Shown: positions 62,701-64,000 of the stretch, piece by piece
How the letters are laid out: every line of letters begins with the position of its first letter
How positions within the stretch are numbered: position 1 is the stretch's first letter
Assembly: GCA_021151685.1 (NCBI GenBank)
Contig: JAGKWS010000003.1
Span: 1-64,000 of the forward strand
Reading direction: 5' to 3'
DNA length: 64,000 bases
Source: Chitinophagaceae bacterium
Lineage (GTDB): Bacteria; Bacteroidota; Bacteroidia; Chitinophagales; Chitinophagaceae
The notes under the pieces: generated by a model
Database searches by the model: none
Seen by the model: the letters and a program-made list of their open reading frames with translations, nothing else
Told to the model about the DNA's origin: nothing
Translations under genes and position numbers: made by a program

Positions 62701-64000
62701 ATGGCAAAGCGCACTAAGATCAGAGAAATTCTCTCGAGCCCGGAGGCAGATTACAAAGTAACCGTAAAAGGATGGGTTCGCTCATTCCGCAACAATCAAT
62801 TCATAGCCCTTAATGATGGTTCTTGCATGGCCAGCGTTCAGGTAGTGATAGACCTCAATACCGACGAGAATATCGTTAAAAAGATCAATAATGGTGCCTC
62901 TATCAGTGTAGACGGTACCGTAGTGGTGTCTCAGGGCAAGGGCCAGCGCGTAGAAGTAAAGGCCGATAGTGTGACCATATTGGGCGAATGCGATCCGGAA
63001 AAATTCCCGCTGCAACTGAAAAACAAACCAAGTTTGGAGTATCTGCGCGAGATAGCTCACCTGCGTTTCCGTACCAATACATTTGGTGCTGTGTTCCGTG
63101 TGCGCCACGCATTGGCATTTGCCATTCACAAGTTCTTTAACGACCGCGGATTTGTGTACCTGCATACACCCATAGTTACCGCTTCTGATGCCGAGGGTGC
63201 AGGCGAAATGTTCCGGGTTACTACCCTGCCTATGGACAACCCGCCACGCAACGAGGCTGGCGAGATAGACTACAAAGAAGACTTCTTTGGCCGCAGTACC
63301 AACCTTACTGTTAGCGGCCAGTTGGAAGCCGAATTGGGTGCTACTGCACTGAGCGAGGTATATACCTTTGGCCCTACTTTCCGTGCCGAGAACAGCAATA
63401 CGCCACGCCACCTGGCCGAGTTTTGGATGATAGAGCCCGAAGTAGCCTTCAATGACATTGTGGACAACATGGACCTTGCCGAAGACTTCATCAGGTATAT
63501 CATAGACCATGCACTTACCAACTGCCGCGAAGACCTCGATTTTCTGGCACAGCGTTTGGCCGATGAAGAAAAACAGAAGCCACAGAACGAGCGCAGCGAA
63601 ATGGGGCTGATAGAGAAACTACAGTTTGTACTCAACAACCGCTTTGAGCGCATTACCTATACCGATGCCATCAACATTCTGCTGGATTCACCCGCTTACA
63701 AAAAGAAGAAATTCCAGTTCGAGGTGAAATGGGGCATAGACCTGCAAAGCGAGCACGAACGTTATCTGGTAGAGAAACATTTCAAGAAACCGGTGATTGT
63801 AACGGGCTACCCCAAAGACATCAAAGCATTCTACATGCGTATGAATGACGATGGAAAAACCGTTGCCGCAATGGACATTCTGGCACCCGGCATTGGCGAG
63901 ATAGTGGGCGGATCGCAGAGGGAAGAACGTTTGGATATGCTGATGAAGCGTATGGAGGAAATGCACATACCTGCCGAGGAATTGTATTGGTACCTCGATA
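62701..64000 (+). CDS. asnS: Asparagine--tRNA ligase, 3' end beyond window
   Basis: 433 residues in the window. An OB-fold anticodon-binding domain (VTVKGWVRSFRNNQFIALNDGS) leads to the class II catalytic core: RFRTNTFGAVFRVRHALAFAI, FVYLHTPIVTASDAEGAGEMF, the motif 2 region FGPTFRAENSNTPRHLAEFWMIEPEVAF, and GGSQREERLDML near motif 3. It has the AsnS-type N-terminal start and insertion. Divergent from the polyamine-type operon. Certain. Confidence 0.97.
   Translation, partial: MAKRTKIREILSSPEADYKVTVKGWVRSFRNNQFIALNDGSCMASVQVVIDLNTDENIVKKINNGASISVDGTVVVSQGKGQRVEVKADSVTILGECDPEKFPLQLKNKPSLEYLREIAHLRFRTNTFGAVFRVRHALAFAIHKFFNDRGFVYLHTPIVTASDAEGAGEMFRVTTLPMDNPPRNEAGEIDYKEDFFGRSTNLTVSGQLEAELGATALSEVYTFGPTFRAENSNTPRHLAEFWMIEPEVAFNDIVDNMDLAEDFIRYIIDHALTNCREDLDFLAQRLADEEKQKPQNERSEMGLIEKLQFVLNNRFERITYTDAINILLDSPAYKKKKFQFEVKWGIDLQSEHERYLVEKHFKKPVIVTGYPKDIKAFYMRMNDDGKTVAAMDILAPGIGEIVGGSQREERLDMLMKRMEEMHIPAEELYWYLD

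Noticed and set aside
1..64000. CRISPR arrays, insertion sequences, tRNA or rRNA genes
   Set aside because: No regularly spaced short repeats, transposase genes or cloverleaf-like or rRNA sequences were noticed in reading the window, though a tRNAscan or covariance search was not possible.

Overview
The window is a contiguous piece of a Bacteroidota chromosome, most likely from the Chitinophagaceae or a related Chitinophagales family. The evidence is the number of type IX secretion (T9SS) sorting domains (seven large secreted proteins), the TonB-dependent and beta-barrel outer-membrane proteins, the lipoproteins with a Cys lipobox, menaquinone-type MenG, and promoters of the Bacteroidota form (TTTG, about 20 nt, then TAnnTTTG). 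Housekeeping genes interleaved with accessory loci are dapD, ddl, menG, lpxK, ribF, prfB, xerD, iscA-type, an adenine deaminase gene and asnS. Both edges cut genes: a DUF4856 lipoprotein on the left and asnS on the right.

Layout. 1-6 kb (minus strand): two tandem DUF4856 lipoproteins, dapD, a small lipoprotein and a CPA2/Kef antiporter. 6.4-13.7 kb: a beta-barrel protein with a strong promoter, then ddl, a PASTA protein, a T9SS protein, a rhodanese and a DUF481 protein in one direction, then menG on the minus strand. 13.8-29.8 kb: a surface-protein region with two Ig-repeat T9SS proteins, an exported phospholipase-D-like protein, a choice-of-anchor-L protein, outer-membrane barrels, lpxK and an APC permease. 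29.8-35.4 kb: a BlaI/M56 regulatory pair with three evenly spaced operators, ribF, a DUF6934-like gene with an overlapping 52-codon gene, and prfB. 35.4-46.8 kb: an MsbA-like ABC exporter, a membrane thioredoxin, pirin and OsmC, an IscA-type protein, a methyltransferase, adenine deaminase, a truncated hemoglobin and xerD.

46.8-53.4 kb is a six-gene heme-acquisition operon on the minus strand: a HmuY-like T9SS protein, an exported CbiX-like chelatase lipoprotein, a PepSY membrane protein, a small DUF6686-like protein, a TonB receptor and a HmuY-like lipoprotein. It is preceded by a roughly 275-nt region with two crossing long-range pairings and an embedded plus-strand terminator.

54.5-62.6 kb is the most unusual locus. 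A SpeD homologue is followed by two tandem copies of a three-gene module (zinc-ribbon DUF4178 protein, a roughly 55-residue one-helix protein, DUF350 protein), then a membrane-fused spermidine synthase, a Tat-exported FAD oxidoreductase and a His-rich polytopic membrane protein. All are on one strand with overlaps or short gaps. I read it as one envelope-associated polyamine system. Its SpeD has Ser where characterised S-adenosylmethionine decarboxylases have the catalytic Cys.
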